NCBI GenBank assembly: GCA_015501075.1
Contig: JADNYJ010000001.1
Span: 806,001-870,000, forward strand
DNA length: 64,000 bases
Direction of reading: 5' to 3'
Source: Gymnopilus junonius
Lineage: Eukaryota > Basidiomycota > Agaricomycetes > Agaricales > Galerinaceae
Part shown: positions 37,477 through 49,498 of the stretch, piece by piece
How the letters are laid out: every line of letters begins with the position of its first letter
Numbering within the stretch: position 1 is the first letter of the stretch
The notes under the pieces: generated by a model
What the model was told of the DNA's origin: nothing
The model's database searches: none
The model's input: only the letters and a program-made list of their open reading frames with translations
Position numbers and translations under genes: made by a program

Positions 37477-38495
37477 GATGAAGGTAGTGAAAGAGCTGAA
37501 TAAAGAAGTGACAATAGGCTGTCGTGCGAAAAGAGTTGGGCCAGGGCCTGTTACGTAATCTAGCAGATGGTTCCTGTCGATTAATGGTCGCAATGCAACG
37601 TATGTAGGCCACTGCGCCAACATTCCACTCTATGGGTGATCTTATCCGGCGCGACAGGTGCTCTTGAGCAAACTTACTACCATTGTAGTAACTACGAATC
37701 GTCGGAATAACTGACTTGGCGCCTTCAAGTTTCGTTAGGTTTCTGATTCAGAATTCAGGCACTCGGCAACGCGAGAACATCAATAGCTTTCCTATGGGAT
37801 TGGGGAATGCAGACTGGGTGGTGAAGGCTGACAGTTGATCAGACTGAGTTCTTTAAGATTGACCGAGGCTGTGTATGTTCGATTTTCTCCGGCTTCTTGG
37901 TGTACCGTGCATCTACTGCACGACAAACTGACTGCTGAAAGACCTTTCAGAATTTGACGTTGTTGGAAACTAGCTTTCACAAGGAGTGGCCTTCATGACA
38001 GAACGTTTGACTACTACTGTTCGTTTCCTGTCTTTTGTCTCGCCTGGAAATTCCTTTCGTTCATGATAAGCCTCTATTGTGACCAGCATTCTATTTGCAC
38101 ACCACACTCCTACATACATGCATCGGACCTCTGCCGACGCCAGCAACAACCTCCAGCGACATCCGCTCTCTCCGGTATCTGTTGAAAAGCAACGACAGAA
38201 TGGATCCATTCACACCTGTTCAAGGTGTTCCAAATGCAGAAAGATACAATCACCTTGCCGACGGCTATTGATACTGACGACCTTTTTTGGCCTTTGCTAC
38301 GGGAGTGTACTCTGCACGCCGTGATAATTGTAACCTCACCTCTTGACAACATAACCGTGGGTTGTCTCTAAGGTGAACAACAAGTCCTTTATAGATGGCC
38401 CCATTCCGGTTGAGAGTTTTCAAGGTCGCTTGTTGCCCCTTCCCTCAGTCCATTCATTCCTACATATTTTCACCTTCTTTTAATTTCTAGCACCA
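37477..38495. other. Intergenic region, divergent promoters
   Basis: About 1.0 kb between RPB12 and the Ser-rich orphan. A pyrimidine-rich tract (38440-38495, TTCCCTCAG, CACCTTCTTTTAATTTC) leads into the downstream start. No gene is recognised. Confidence 0.4.
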
Positions 38496-39404
38496 ATGGC
38501 CTCCTTGCCCTCATTTGTCGAGCTTATGGCTTCACTGGGATTGGAGCAATCTACAACAGCTCCTGCACGGGAGGAACCCTCTTCTCCTAAACCACCTTCG
38601 TCTCCTAGTTCACCTCGCCTAGGAAGCAGCCTTGCTTCCTCGAGATCCAGCTCCAGCCCATCTATCCGGGAAATAGCCTCTCGACATCGCGTTTCGCGTT
38701 TTTCTCCTTATTCTCCTGCAGTGGTATGTCATCTGATATCTTGGCAAATGCAACATCACTAAGGTCGCGTCTCAGTCAGTCTCCAGGAGAAGAGGAAGCT
38801 GGTCCTCCGTATCATCTTCCTCTGATTTTGAATCTTCACCTTTGAGTGCAGTGCGTTATGATAGTTCCTAAATCGTCATCCATTCGGTCTATCTTACTGT
38901 TGCCTTCATCCTTATCAGACATTCCATATTCCTCCCCACCCCGCATCATCTCGTCTGAGAAGGTATCGCAACAAGCTTACCATTAACACCTACGACTCGT
39001 CGAGTGACATCAACGCCAATACTCCAATATCCACCTACGTTCGCCGCAAAACTCCAGGCACTTCTCCAACATCTCCCACCTTTAACCTTTCCGACAGTGG
39101 ATATGAGTCGTCGTCCCCCACTCCTCCGATGCCGTTCTCTATACCCAGTCTCCCTGTGCTTCTCCCGCACTCGGCGAGCTCAGAATCTTTCCCTGATACC
39201 CCTGCATCCGATTCATCGATGGCGGAGGACCTTCCGCATGTATCTTCTACGGGCATCAGCAATATTGTCGATAACGCCGAGGGCGTTGACTACTACCGCT
39301 TCATCCGTAGGCGTACCGGAACGCGAATTTCTGCGCCCCCGCGACCCAATCCTGTCAACAAACGACATTCTCGAAAGAAGCAAATTGTTGACCTGGCATC
39401 TTGA
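38496..39404 (+). CDS. Ser/Pro-rich protein of unknown function
   Basis: I do not recognise a domain. Three exons join in phase: MASLPSFVELMASLGLEQST with a Ser/Pro-rich stretch, then VASQSVSRRRGSWSSVSSSS, then FHIPPHPASSRLRRYRNKLT. The last exon has many SP/TP pairs (for example TPGTSPTSPTFNLSDSGYES), suggesting proline-directed phosphorylation. Near the end are YYRFIRRRTGTRISAPPRPN and a basic KRHSRKKQIVDLAS. The short N-terminal amphipathic LPSFVELMASLGL segment may be a binding motif. Its composition and splice structure support a real gene, but its role is unknown. Confidence 0.65.
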
Positions 39405-40075
39405 AAACTTGGAGTCTAGATATTCCTTGTCTTGCCTTTCCTTTCATTTTCTTTTGTACAATACACCTACACATGGAGCCACATTCGGACTTGTAACATG
39501 CAACATCAATTAAAATTTGGCTATCGTTATTTCTTTTCATTTTCTCTGCAACCGCGTCACACTCTTTTGGCTTTATAGTGGTTACTTTGTCGAATGCAAT
39601 CTTCTATCGCGCTCTTTGGGATTCTATGTCGATATATATTTCTTTTTTGCTTCCACACTCCCCAGTCGTCGTCTAGCCAAAAACTGTAGTTCCCTCGGTA
39701 AAGGCATAGGCACCACGCACTTAGACATAGCCCTCTCACTTAAATGCACATCTGATAACAACTTCATGGCATCGAAAGGTGTGATCTGGCAACATCGGCT
39801 GGGGTAGTTTCAGCGATGATGCGCACTCATGTAGAAGCGTTACATACGGCAGTATGGAGCAATAGACTGGGGCAACGACATATACATTCAATCATGGTCA
39901 TCTTCCTCTGGGCCAGGACATTGACTTTGCAGCTCCTCTTCATTATCGTATTTGACCCCACACCAAAAACAATAATGGTGCTTCTCCCGGAGATATGAAA
40001 GCACGAGATGGAGACGATCCTGTGCCTTAAAGGAAGTCAATTAAAGAAGTCAAGATCTCAGATACCATATTCAGA
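39405..40075. other. Convergent intergenic region
   Basis: About 670 bp between two 3' ends. T-rich 3' flank on the left side (39520-39680). No gene is seen. Confidence 0.4.
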
Positions 40076-41339
40076 CTAGAGATCCCAACGAACCTGGAGA
40101 CGCAAGAATTGAGTGGCTTCTTCCAGAAGCTCGGGCGCGAACTGGTCTTCAGCGCCAACGGATGATGACTTCATCTGCCCTGAAACGGAATCAGGCACTG
40201 AAATAAGCGCATCAGGGTCGATGGGCTGCAGGGCGTCGGCCTGCATTTGTTTTCGTAGACGCGTTTGAATAGAGTCGCCTTGATGCTCTCTAATAGTCGC
40301 AAGATTACTATGCATTGCCAAGGCGTCTATCAAGCCGGGAGGAAACGTTTCTTGATTGTTGGGATTCAACCAGAGAACGTTGAACTAGGCAACAAAAAAG
40401 AGAGAGAATTATTCAGGTTGTTGAGCTCGTTACGAGACGGATTGCTCTACTTACCGATTTCCCCACTTGCTCGTCCAAAGTCGCGCAGGTAAGTTGCGCT
40501 GGAGCTGCGAGGCATATCCGGACAGTCGGACAAGGGAGACCAGAGCAATCAGCACTTCACCGTAGAAACAAGGGGGCCCGGGTACGCACTCAGTCTTCCT
40601 TCAGCTTGCCTGTTCTTGTACTCGTCTCTGGCGCGTTCACGGAAGTCGCGATGGTCCATATCCTCCGCCATCTTGGCCATTTTGGCTAGACGCTCTGCAG
40701 CATCTGGAGAGCGCGCTCGTTTGCCCAGACCAATGCCCTTTCTGCCTATAAGATATTATTAATAGCAATGGCAAAACGGCGTCAGAAGTGATGTTGCGAG
40801 TTAAAAATAATTGAGCAACGGTACCGACCCGCCCATTCGTGCAACGATAGCGGCTCTATTTTGTGCTTGGAGGGCGCTGTTGTCACATGTTGTTGGCCTT
40901 CAGCAGGTTCAGCGCCTAGCAATGGCGAAGATGTCCGTTCATCAGCAGTCTTTAGAGCAGCAGCCGACGATGGCGACCCAGTCGACCCTTCTGACCGCGA
41001 ACCTACGGACTCTGCTGAACGATCAGTGTTGCCAAGGGACTGTCCAGGCTTAAAGCCCATTTTCATCATAATAGAAAGGGCTTTATTCCCAGAGGTAATG
41101 CCTGCCGCCTCTTCCTCCTTTGCGCGTTCAAAGAGACTCTTGCTAAGACCCTCTTCGCGAGATTCAATCTCGCGTTGCCGTCGGCCTTTGATCCTGTTTT
41201 GTTCATTCTTTAGTTGCGCCTTTTTCTGTGCTTCTTTGCGTAGTTGAGAATAGGTGGATGGTTTCTTGGAAGCAGTGGACGACGATGCGTCCAGGAGGAA
41301 TTTATCAGAAAGGTAGTCGTCGTCATCATCTGCAGACAT
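40076..41339 (-). CDS. GPATCH11-like G-patch protein with DUF4187
   Basis: G-patch proteins activate DEAH helicases in RNA processing. The ATG at 41339 gives the typical acidic start MSADDDDDYLSDKFLLDASS. A basic coiled coil follows (YSQLRKEAQKKAQLKNEQNR, IKGRRQREIESREEGLSKSL), then the G-patch, KALSIMMKMGFKPGQSLGN and, after an insert, GRKGIGLGKRARSPD. C-terminal exons give FRERARDEYKNRQAEGRL, CATLDEQVGKSFNVLWLNPN (the DUF4187 region) and ending ELLEEATQFLRLQVRWDL. The order of domains and size match GPATCH11. I chose 41339 because the frame above it has no ATG. Confidence 0.86.
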
Positions 41340-41669
41340 TGGTTGACCAAACACGACTCAACATCGCCTAGCGTCATTGCGCTAAAAACGTGACAACACA
41401 CTTTCATAAGACAACAGATTGAGAAAGGGTAAAGCGATATCATTACGGGTTGCAAACGATATCACAAAAAGGGGGGACGAACAACTATGGGATGAACGTA
41501 AAAAAAACGGCACCAGACCGTAAAGTGGACAAGTGCAAAGGAGTCAGTGTCGAAAACTTTGAATAACACATATCACACTATGGAACGAAAGCGAGAACAA
41601 AAGGGGGGTTGTAAACGTGGGGGTTGGCCGTAAGTAGGAGATTATCATCAGGGCGTCAGTCATAAATCA
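41340..41669. other. Intergenic region between two minus-strand genes
   Basis: 330 bp holding the GPATCH11 5' flank and the 3' flank of the RRM gene. Includes short A and G runs; no gene is seen. Confidence 0.4.
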
Positions 41670-42852
41670 TTAAGCGGCAGGGGTAGCAGCAGCGGCACCG
41701 TCAGTGGCGGAAGCAGCAGCCTCGTCGGCAGTCTCATCATGAGGGGTGTTGACGGCAATCTTGACAGCGATGGTGCGGCCGCCGACGTCTTTGCCTTCCA
41801 AAGCAGCGATAGCCTTCTTCTGCTCTTCCTCGCTACCAACGTCGACAAAGCCGTAACCCTTGCTCTTGCGGGGTTGTCCCCAGCGCCTGCGAACAATACG
41901 GGCGCTGACGACGGCGATGCCTGCTTCGGTGAACAGGGCAGAAAGACCAGCATCATCAACGCTGAAGCCGAGGTTGGCGACGAACAACATGGTCTTGGAA
42001 GGCTCGCCGGAGGGATCCTCGCCAGCAGGGCGGGGTGGACGAGGAGCCTTGGGCTTGCGAGCACGGGGCTTCTTGGCAGTGCCTTCGGCAGTAGTAGCCT
42101 CAACGCCTTCAGTGGCAGGGGCAGCATCGGTGGCACCCTCAACAGAGGCAGCCTTCTTGGCCTTGCGCTATAATAAAAAGAAATAAGGTTATAAAAAGAA
42201 GGAAGATTAAGATAAACTATAAACTTACAGCAGACTTCTTCTTCTTCTTCTTGGGCTTAGCCGCTTCGCCAGACTCTGGGGCAGCGTCACTCTCAGGCTT
42301 TGGGGTCTCGCCATTGGCCTCAGCCTCGGAGACCTCCCCAGGGACAGCCTTGCTGCCACGCCTGCCGGGTCTCCTCTTGGCCTTTTTCTCCTTCTTCTCC
42401 TTGTCCTTTTGCTCGGACGGTTTGGCAATCTCGATGATTACCGCACGACCATCTAGCTCCTTTTTGTTGAGTGCCTCGACAGCCTTTTGGGCAGCCTCTT
42501 CGGTGGCAAGAGCAACGAAACCATACCCTGCAGAGCGGTTGCCACGTTGGATGACTTGGGCAGAGAGGCTAGAAGGAAGCAAAAAAAAAAAGTGAGCAAA
42601 AGGGAGGGAGGACAATGAGGCTGTGCACGCGAGTGCCACGTACATGTCGCTTGCAACAGGAGCGAAGAAAGTCTTCAGCCCTTCATCGGTCGTCGAGTAG
42701 GCAAGATTTCCGGCGAAAACCTGGAAGGAGGTGTTTTTAAAAGAGAGAGATGAGAGGAAGGAGGAAAGTACCTTGAAGCCTGGCTCCTCGACTTTCTCTT
42801 GCACGACCGGAGCGCCGTTCTCAGTAACAGTGGCGGCTTGGGCGTCAGACAT
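41670..42852 (-). CDS. Two-RRM RNA-binding protein
   Basis: The protein has two RNA-recognition motifs separated by a highly charged Lys/Glu/Pro linker. RRM1 shows VFAGNLAYSTTDEGLKTFFA, then RSAGYGFVALATEEAAQKAV; RRM2 shows MLFVANLGFSVDDAGLSALF, KSKGYGFVDVGSEEEQKKAI and GKDVGGRTIAVKIAV. The linker includes KKKKKKSARKAKKAA and KKPRARKPKAPRPPRPAGED, plausible nuclear or nucleolar signals. It ends in an Ala-rich tail. Related basidiomycete proteins resemble yeast Gbp2/Rnp-type factors; the exact orthologue is uncertain. Introns split RRM1 twice. The strand is GC-rich compared with its neighbours. Confidence 0.82.
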
Positions 42853-43348
42853 GATGATGGGCTAATTGAACTGGTGAGTTTTTTTTGTAGTTGATGAACG
42901 GGGATGTTGAACCGGTTTCTTCGTGTCAAACTTGGAGGTTGAAGAAAAAGAAGGCTTGGGGAACACGGGCCTTTATGTATGTGGGCAAACAAAACACAAC
43001 TGAGCTGTGCCGTTTCAGGTAAGATCAACAAAATGTCGCCATGGCAGGGGCATCATAAAATAAGCATCAGCGCAGATGTATGTACAGGATATATACAAAG
43101 AAGAAAGGGATTTGCAAAGGCGAGGCGAGCAAAAGTAAATACCAAGGCCCATGGTTACCTGCTGTCATATGGCAAGCCGTTCTGGGTCCGTGCGTGCTGA
43201 TGGTTGACTGGAGTCGGGATCATCCGCATGGTTAAAATCGAAAACGGGTGTGAAAATTTGAACTGCCTTCTCTTTCTCTGCTGTCTTGTCCACCCGTCGG
43301 TGCCTACACTCCTTTGTATCCCCTTCCTTACGACTCGGCCCACCTGCA
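42853..43348. promoter_or_regulatory. Divergent promoter between RRM gene and GH128 gene
   Basis: 496 bp separate the starts. The GH128 side has a long pyrimidine-rich block (43262-43335, TTCTCTTTCTCTGC and CCCCTTCCTT). No separate gene is seen. Confidence 0.45.
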
Positions 43349-44703
43349 ATGGCCGCAAGACTCCTCAATCTCATTGCCCTCTCCTCCTTCCTTGTCCTCG
43401 CCACCTCCTTTGGCCCCGCTCCCGTCAGTGCCCTCTCCATTGACTCTTCCTCCCACCAACTCCGCCATGTCGGCCACCACCAGCTGCTTGCCAAGAAAAA
43501 GCGCAGCAACACCGGCCGTTGCAAGCCCCGTCCCAGCTCCTCTGCTCTTGTCCACTCCTCTGCTCTTGTCCACTCCTCTGCTCTTGTCCACTCCTCTGCG
43601 CTTGTCCACTCCTCTTCCGTAGTCGTCCACCCCACTACCCACCATACCACCCCCACACCTACCCCCACCCACACCGCAGCACCGAGCCCCACCCCAACTC
43701 CTGCCAGCAGCGGTGGCGGAAAGGTCGGTCTTGGCTGGGCCAACGGTGACAACCCCTCCCTCAAGAACTTTGTCACTTCCAAAGTCTCTGCGTACGTCGT
43801 CGTTGGCTGACATTTCTTTTAAATCCCATCTTACCTCTTTATATTAGCATCTACTCTTGGAGTCCCTGGAAGCCAGCTGGTTCTGACGCGCTCGGTTTGG
43901 AATTCGCTCCCATGCTTTGGGGTACCAAGCAAATCGGTGACTTCACCAACCTCGTCAAGCCTGGCTACGCTCGCTGGGCTCTTGGCTTTAATGAGTATGC
44001 TCTTACCCCCATGCTCCCTCACTCCCCATGCTCATCACTCTTGTTAGGCCTGATATCTCCGGTCAATCTAACCTTGATCCCGGCTATGCTGCTTCTCTCT
44101 GGCAGCAATACCTCGAGCCTCTCAAGAGTCACGGCTACACCCTCGTTTCCCCCGCTGTCACTTCTGGCCCTGGCGGTAAAACTTGGTTACAAAACTTCTT
44201 GGGCGCTTGCCAAGGCTGTAATGTACGTGAATGTGTCGCATGGATTCTATTGCTTCTCATGCAAGTCTTCTATAGGTCGATGAGATTGCCATCCATTGGT
44301 ATGGTACCGACCCACAAGCATTCATCAGCTATGTCCAGGGTTTCCACACCACCTTTGGCAAGAACATCTGGGTCACTGAATTTGCCTGCCAGGTATGACT
44401 ACTCGCATTTTCGTCGCCAGTTGTTGACTTGTGCTCCAGAGTTTTGTTTCTTCAGTGCCCCAATGCAGCAAGGAGCAAGTTCAGAACTTTATGGACACCG
44501 TCACTGGCTGGATGGACAGCACCCCTTATGTATCTAAATACTTTGCTTTCGGTATGTGTCTTGTTCTGTTTCTTACCCCTGAATTCACTCTGATCCATGT
44601 TTTTGCAGGTGTTATGACCAACATGCAGGGTGTCAATACTCTTAATCAACTTATGGGCACTGACGGTCAGCCAACCCCTCTCGGCTGGGACTACCTCACA
44701 TAA
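43349..44703 (+). CDS. Secreted GH128-type beta-1,3-glucanase (Asl1/GLU1-like)
   Basis: GH128 enzymes cut beta-1,3-glucan and act on the fungal cell wall, for example during fruiting or autolysis. A signal peptide is clear (MAARLLNLIALSSFLVLATS). A short dibasic KKKR site and a low-complexity Ser/Thr/Pro/His linker follow, containing four exact-like SSALVH repeats. The catalytic core starts VGLGWANGDNPSLKNF, with SWSPWKPAGSD, FAPMLWGTKQIGDF, and the acid/base motif ARWALGFNEPDISGQSN. The second carboxylate is in KNIWVTEFACQ, and the strand DEIAIHWYGTDPQAF is also present. It ends TPLGWDYLT. About five introns; phases agree. The first intron falls right after the linker (donor near 43795). Confidence 0.9.
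43538..43609 (+). repeat. 18-bp tandem repeat, four copies, in the GH128 linker
   Basis: The unit TCCTCTGCTCTTGTCCAC occurs at 43538, 43556, 43574 and, with one change (GCGCTTG), at 43592. It encodes SSALVH in frame. Near-identical copies imply recent expansion by slippage or unequal exchange. Confidence 0.9.
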
Positions 44704-45021
44704 ATAGAATGCCTATATCATTGCGGAACTGGATCACATTCATCATTCAACGATACCCTCCACATTGTTTATGACTCTGTCTATCCTTGAGTGCCAGTCA
44801 CTCCTTTCTATTCCTCGTGTTGTTTGATCGTTACGGGTTATCGATGTCTTCATAATGTTAATGCGGCGCATCTATATTTGAATTTTAGTATATTTTCTTA
44901 TTCCCTCTTATACAACCTTTACGAGGAATTAATCCCGATTGGTGTACAAAAAATACCTTGGGCTGGGAGTCAGCTCGGAATGTCGATAAGATAACTGTTT
45001 TAAGCATCGCCATCTGGTCCC
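44704..45021. other. Intergenic region
   Basis: 318 bp between tandem plus-strand genes; contains the GH128 3' flank and the promoter of the next gene. Nothing else is seen. Confidence 0.4.
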
Positions 45022-46621
45022 ATGTCGAAATCCACACATGCACTCGAACAAAAGTCAGGCTTAAACCGGAACGACGACGAGCCGTCTGCACCATTCGAAA
45101 CGCCACTGAAAGTCGTCCAGGCAGAAATGGGCAACATCAAATTATCACCTGCGATTAAACACCTCTTGACCCTCCGCAGTCCAAACGTATTGCCGAGCCC
45201 ACCTTTGTCCCAATTAAACCAAGTTTTCACCAAGACTTTCCGCAATGCCCAGGCAAAGAACGCGGAAACCGGATGGCTAGTTGCAACGGTACCACTTGCT
45301 CCTTATCTCCTGCCTATTCCTAATAGTCTAACGCGATTTTTCCCCCTGTCTTCTAGACTTGTTCTTTGTTGACAGCAAACAGACCCTCTGCTGTCGGCCA
45401 TCTGTATCGCTTTGTGGCTGGGTCTACCGTGGAAAATGGCGGCAGGAAGAACGGAAACCTCGACATTCCGAGTGCTCTCAACAAGGCTGCCTTGATGCGC
45501 GAGTCTGCTCTGAAGAGCGTCATCTTCGTCGGAGTACCACGGGTGAGCAGTGCGAGAGCTTTCTTCCTTGAATAGCATGCACATATTTCAAGAACGCTTC
45601 TTCTTCTCTCAGGTTATTCTTTCCCTTGCAGCATTGCATGAAGCGCTCGATGACGAAGTGAGGGATGCCTTGAGGACAAACTCAAAAAGGTGCGATTCCC
45701 ACTTCCTTTGTCGGCTCGCATCTCCATCCTCCCTCCCCCCCTCCAATTGTTGCCACAATCCTGACATGTTTTAGACCTGTCAGTTCATTCTAAGCGTTGA
45801 CGTTCCATCTTCTCTTTTTGTGCTTTTTTTTGGGGGCCTTGCTTTTCTCTAGGTCCGCATCTTCGGGTGATATTGAATCGATAGTGACGCGGGGAAAAGA
45901 CCTCTGGAAATCAATCTACACGCCTCATGCAGATAAACTCCACGATAAGCTGGGTTCTTACCATCCAGATTTTATTGGTACGTTTTCCGAGCTTCAGTTT
46001 TTCCTCTTTTCCCTAATTTATAAATTTCTCAATCATGGGCGTGGCTTGACCAATGATATTCGTGCCTTTGCCTTGCAAAAGTGAACTAGAGGCCGATCTG
46101 GCATAGCTCCTTTTGCCAGTTGATCGAATCTGTGCCATGAGCTTTTGACCTGATGTTCTTTTACCTCATTTCTAAAATAAACCTTTTGGGTGATCTACCT
46201 CACTAACGTCACTGTCTGTTCTTTTATCTCCCCTCTACTCAAAATAGCGTTTATTATCCAGTGCTATGGCACGGTGCTCTCTCCACTTCCCGGACGACCC
46301 AAGAGTTACAAAGACACGAGCAGCCTGCAAGATCCAGATCAGGGAAACCTAAGCCGTGCCATGGGGTCGGTCGTCGGCATCGCAACTCTCCGTGCAGAAG
46401 GTGGTGTAGGCCCGCAATTGATAAGCCACGTCTTTGGGCTTCTCAAGAGCCGGGACGCAGCAGACAACTTCATTTTGAGCGAGGAAGACAAGTGGCTTGC
46501 GAGTGATGAAGGAACCGAATGGGTGATTCGCCTCGTAGACGAGGTTCTCGACGGTGTTGCATCACCAGAAGGTGAAGGTGCCGCTGAACAGGATGCACGG
46601 CAAATAAAGGGCAAACTATGA
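45022..46621 (+). CDS. AhpD-like (carboxymuconolactone decarboxylase fold) protein
   Basis: The gene encodes about 310 residues with a fold resembling AhpD/CMD alkylhydroperoxidase-like proteins. Exons join as FTKTFRNAQAKNAETGWLVA, TTCSLLTANRPSAVGHLYRF, LNKAALMRESALKSVIFVGV, PRVILSLAALHEALDDEVRD and SIVTRGKDLWKSIYTPHADK, then HPDFIAFIIQCYGTVLSPL. The [VI]FVG[VI]PRxIxSLAALHxAL stretch is the recognisable part. The classical CxxC redox pair of AhpD is not obvious here, so catalytic activity is doubtful. The fourth intron (about 45980-46246) is long for this genome, about 270 nt. The C-terminus is acidic (SPEGEGAAEQDARQIKGKL). Confidence 0.65.
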
Positions 46622-47063
46622 TTGTGCCATGATAGAGTATGTACCTTTATCGATTCCCCAAACCAGAAGGGTCCGGTGACCTTTGCCTTCTGTACAATGT
46701 AACCTATGGATGAATTGCATCGTGTTGGCAGGTATTTCAACTCAGCTGCCTCGCCCTCTGCTGCCACGTGAATTCAGGAAAGCTATCTCGATGCCCTCTC
46801 TAACATCGATGGGTCCTATCAAGCCGTATCAGATCCGAAGGGTCGATGTTCTGGGTCGCATTTTACGCATATCACCTCGAAACTTTCGCGGCAGAAATTC
46901 TTCCTCGAAAGGATTTATGTCGTCACGAAGAAGGCACGAACGTATAACAATTTTGCATGGCTATCATACATGTACAATGAAAAATGAAATGAATTAAAGT
47001 ACAACTGGGGAAAGCGGAATCGGAATGTGATACAATTGTGTGTGGGATGATTGTGGTGGACTT
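46622..47063. other. Convergent intergenic region
   Basis: About 440 bp between 3' ends, AT-rich near 46960-47040. No gene is seen. Confidence 0.4.
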
Positions 47064-47914
47064 TCATAGATTCCAAGCCGCGCAGAAGCGATATAGCATC
47101 GCTGTGAGAGTGACCATGTCCATCATGGGTGGGTGCATCTGAAGGAAAAAAAAAAGGAGAGATCCCTTTCAGTAAAATTCCCGTTCATCCACTGCTTTGG
47201 TAAGATAGCCTTACCACTGTGCCCATGCCAGCAGTTCGGATATAATGAAGTTCTCCATAGACGTCTCCGATCTGGTAACGAGTTTGCCGAGTCGGGCGGA
47301 AAAAAGCGATAACTTCGCCATTGGGATCCTGAAGCTTTGAGGATCGTGTTAAACACAGTTCAAATTCCAACTTGCACGAGACCTACCAAGACATCGACGC
47401 TCGTGGTGCTAGGCCGCCAACGATATTGAAGACCGTCAGGTCCTGTAAAGCTACGAGCTCCCTGGACAACGTAACTATTTGTCAGAATCGCGTTGAACAG
47501 GGTATCTAGTGGATAGAATAACTCACGTAGATCGAAGGGTCCGCCCGCGCCAGGTCGGCCATTCGTAGGCTATTCTGTAAGCAAAGCCAGGCCGGTAAGT
47601 ATGTTGACAATGTCGTAGGCAGTCATTTTCCGACCTTGCCCATTACGACGCGACCAAGACCGCCATTGGGGGCCCATTCAAGCTTCGCGACGCGATCTTC
47701 CTTATTAGGTCGGAGGGCGCGCCACATCGTCGTAACGCTCTGGCCATTCTGAGTCGTATTTGTCTACAAATTTCCAATGAGTTGAATACTCCGAAACACG
47801 GTATCGGGTCGACCTGACCTGAAATCGGTAAAGAACTCCCCAAGAGTTAAAAAGAACGCTTTCCCGGCAATCTTGGTTCGTCCAGGAAAGAATGTCGTTT
47901 GAAGCAGCGGCCAT
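47064..47914 (-). CDS. Probable DUF6593 (basidiomycete-specific) protein
   Basis: Exons on the minus strand join to about 180 residues. The start MAAASNDILSWTNQDCRESV, then LFNSWGVLYRFQTNTTQNGQ, TTMWRALRPNKEDRVAKLEW, YRWRPSTTSVDVLLQDPNGE, VIAFFRPTRQTRYQIGDVYG and ELHYIRTAGMGTVMHPPMMD lead to a hydrophobic end (MVTLTAMLYRFCAAWNL). I relate it to DUF6593, an expanded Agaricomycete family of beta-rich proteins ending in an ALLYR-like helix. The alternating YRW/LEW/IAFF strands fit that fold. Function is unknown. Five or six short introns; phase checks passed at those I examined. Confidence 0.6.
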
Positions 47915-48996
47915 GGTAAAAGACGGATGAATGTGTAAAAAGGTGATAAAGTAGAGACGTGCTCTGAGAAAAAAACATCTGCCCTTGCACCGCTGTTTTT
48001 ATACCCAAGCAAAGGTGATATTGGACATGGCCATTCCATTTTCCTCCGGCAGATGATCCTTGAAGCGATCGGAAACGTGGTCTTTGGCAGGAAAATATTA
48101 CAAAAATGAAGTTTGTTCAACGTGTTGAAGTGGAAGCAAGGTTCAAAATATTGCTTGCCTTGGTACAGTGGAGCGAGATTCCGGTTGTACAGTCTATCGC
48201 AAGTGATCGAGCAATGAGGCCAGCGCTTGGGTCCTCATCTTTCTATTGGCTGCTTGGACTGCCAAATTTCGCGAATGTTGATCTACAGATGTTCCATTTC
48301 CCCTTTCAAGGTCAGTGTCTATGGTACACTTTGTACCGGAGGGTTCCCGAGAGAAATTGACATAAAAAATAAATGAGGCGGCTGGAGGTTTCGTGATCTG
48401 TTGATGGTGCATTTCTTGTCAGGTCCACGAGGTAGCCTGTATTAGGCAGGTCAGAGAAAAGGAGCACATCTGGAGCAGGAGGGAGGACATAAACGTGTAA
48501 ATTTGTATCCGGTGTTCACAACAGCATGCCTTCAGCGTGGCTAGATACTCTTCCCGGCCGAAAGGCACAGGAGATAAGAGAAGCCCACAGACAAAATTGT
48601 GCTGTACGACCTAAGGGATAAGACGCAGTTTCCGTCGAGATTATGAAAGCTGTATCGGCACATTTATCGGATGTACGCAAGACGGCGATGGTGTCATGGC
48701 ACGTCTCCCACCGTTCTCCAGACCTCGATCGCTTTAGAAGTTTCATTTCGCTAGTAAGTATAGCTGACCCGACCTTACTGTTGGACTTATCCGCATTCAA
48801 ATGATTCACTTCCAATTGAAGAGACGTATTCGATTACTGTATGCGCGCGCATCCTGAACGATTATGATAAGGCTGGAATATTGAATACATATGGTATAAG
48901 ATGAGGGACCGGGGTGGATTATCGATGGCCTGTAAAAAATCAGTTATTTTTTCGAGGGTTTACACAGGGCAGACACACGCACGGTACGGATGCCGA
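47915..48996. other. Intergenic region, about 1.1 kb
   Basis: This lies between the DUF6593-like start and the uL11m stop. A minus-strand frame (48516-48815, 99 codons) is open but shows no family motif or intron-linked partner. No RNA gene is recognised. Confidence 0.4.
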
Positions 48997-49498
48997 TCAT
49001 GGAACCACCTGGACTCCCAGACTCCTTGCGCTACCGACAATCATTCTGGCGATGGACTCCAATGGTACAGTTTTCATGTGCTCGTCTGTAGCTTTGATTT
49101 TCGCAATTTCATATACATGCTTGAGACTAATTGTCCCTGTGGTTTCATGGCCGGCTTTGCCTGTTCCCTTCTCAATCCCGGCGGCTTGCTTGAGGAAATA
49201 TGAAGCTGGCGGTGTTTTCGTGATAAAGGTGAAAGTACGGTCAGGTTGGACTGTAATCAGAGTTGGTATTGGAACACCAGGTTCTATGTGAGCTGTCCTA
49301 GCGTTGAACTCTTTGCAGAAATCCATAGACTTCACACCGCGCGCCCCAAGAGCAGGACCCACCGGAGGTGTTGGGGCAGCCTTGCCTGCCGGTATAAGTA
49401 AACGCTAGCGGACAAAATAAGCTTTCATTGGTCATTGAAAAGGACAGAGGAAAACGTACGACAACTTGTGCCCTAGCCTTGGAAGCTGCCTTGGACAT
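48997..49498 (-). CDS. MRPL19: Mitochondrial large-subunit ribosomal protein uL11m (MRPL19)
   Basis: uL11 forms the GTPase-associated centre with 21S rRNA. Two exons: MSKAASKARAQVV, then after an intron with donor near 49457 RLLIPAGKAAPTPPVGPALG, ARGVKSMDFCKEFNARTAHI, VPIPTLITVQPDRTFTFITK, TPPASYFLKQAAGIEKGTGK and IARMIVGSARSLGVQVVP. The PPVGPALGxxGVxxMxFCKxFN block and TPPxSxLLKxAAGIxxG block are family hallmarks. It begins 147 bp from the divergent aminopeptidase gene. The ATG at 49498 is the first in frame. As in other fungi the presequence is very short. Confidence 0.93.

Noticed and set aside
39035..39262. Open frames opposite the Ser-rich orphan
   Set aside because: They lie antisense to a spliced gene with consistent phases and show no motif.
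41739..42186. Long plus-strand frames over the RRM gene
   Set aside because: GC-rich coding sequence on the minus strand keeps the opposite strand open; the RRM motifs settle the strand.
43165..43813. Long minus-strand frames over the GH128 linker with EEWTRAEEWTRA repeats
   Set aside because: They are the antisense of the 18-bp repeats; the plus strand has the signal peptide and the catalytic domain.
48516..48815. 99-codon minus-strand frame
   Set aside because: No recognisable motif, no exon partners, and weak start context.
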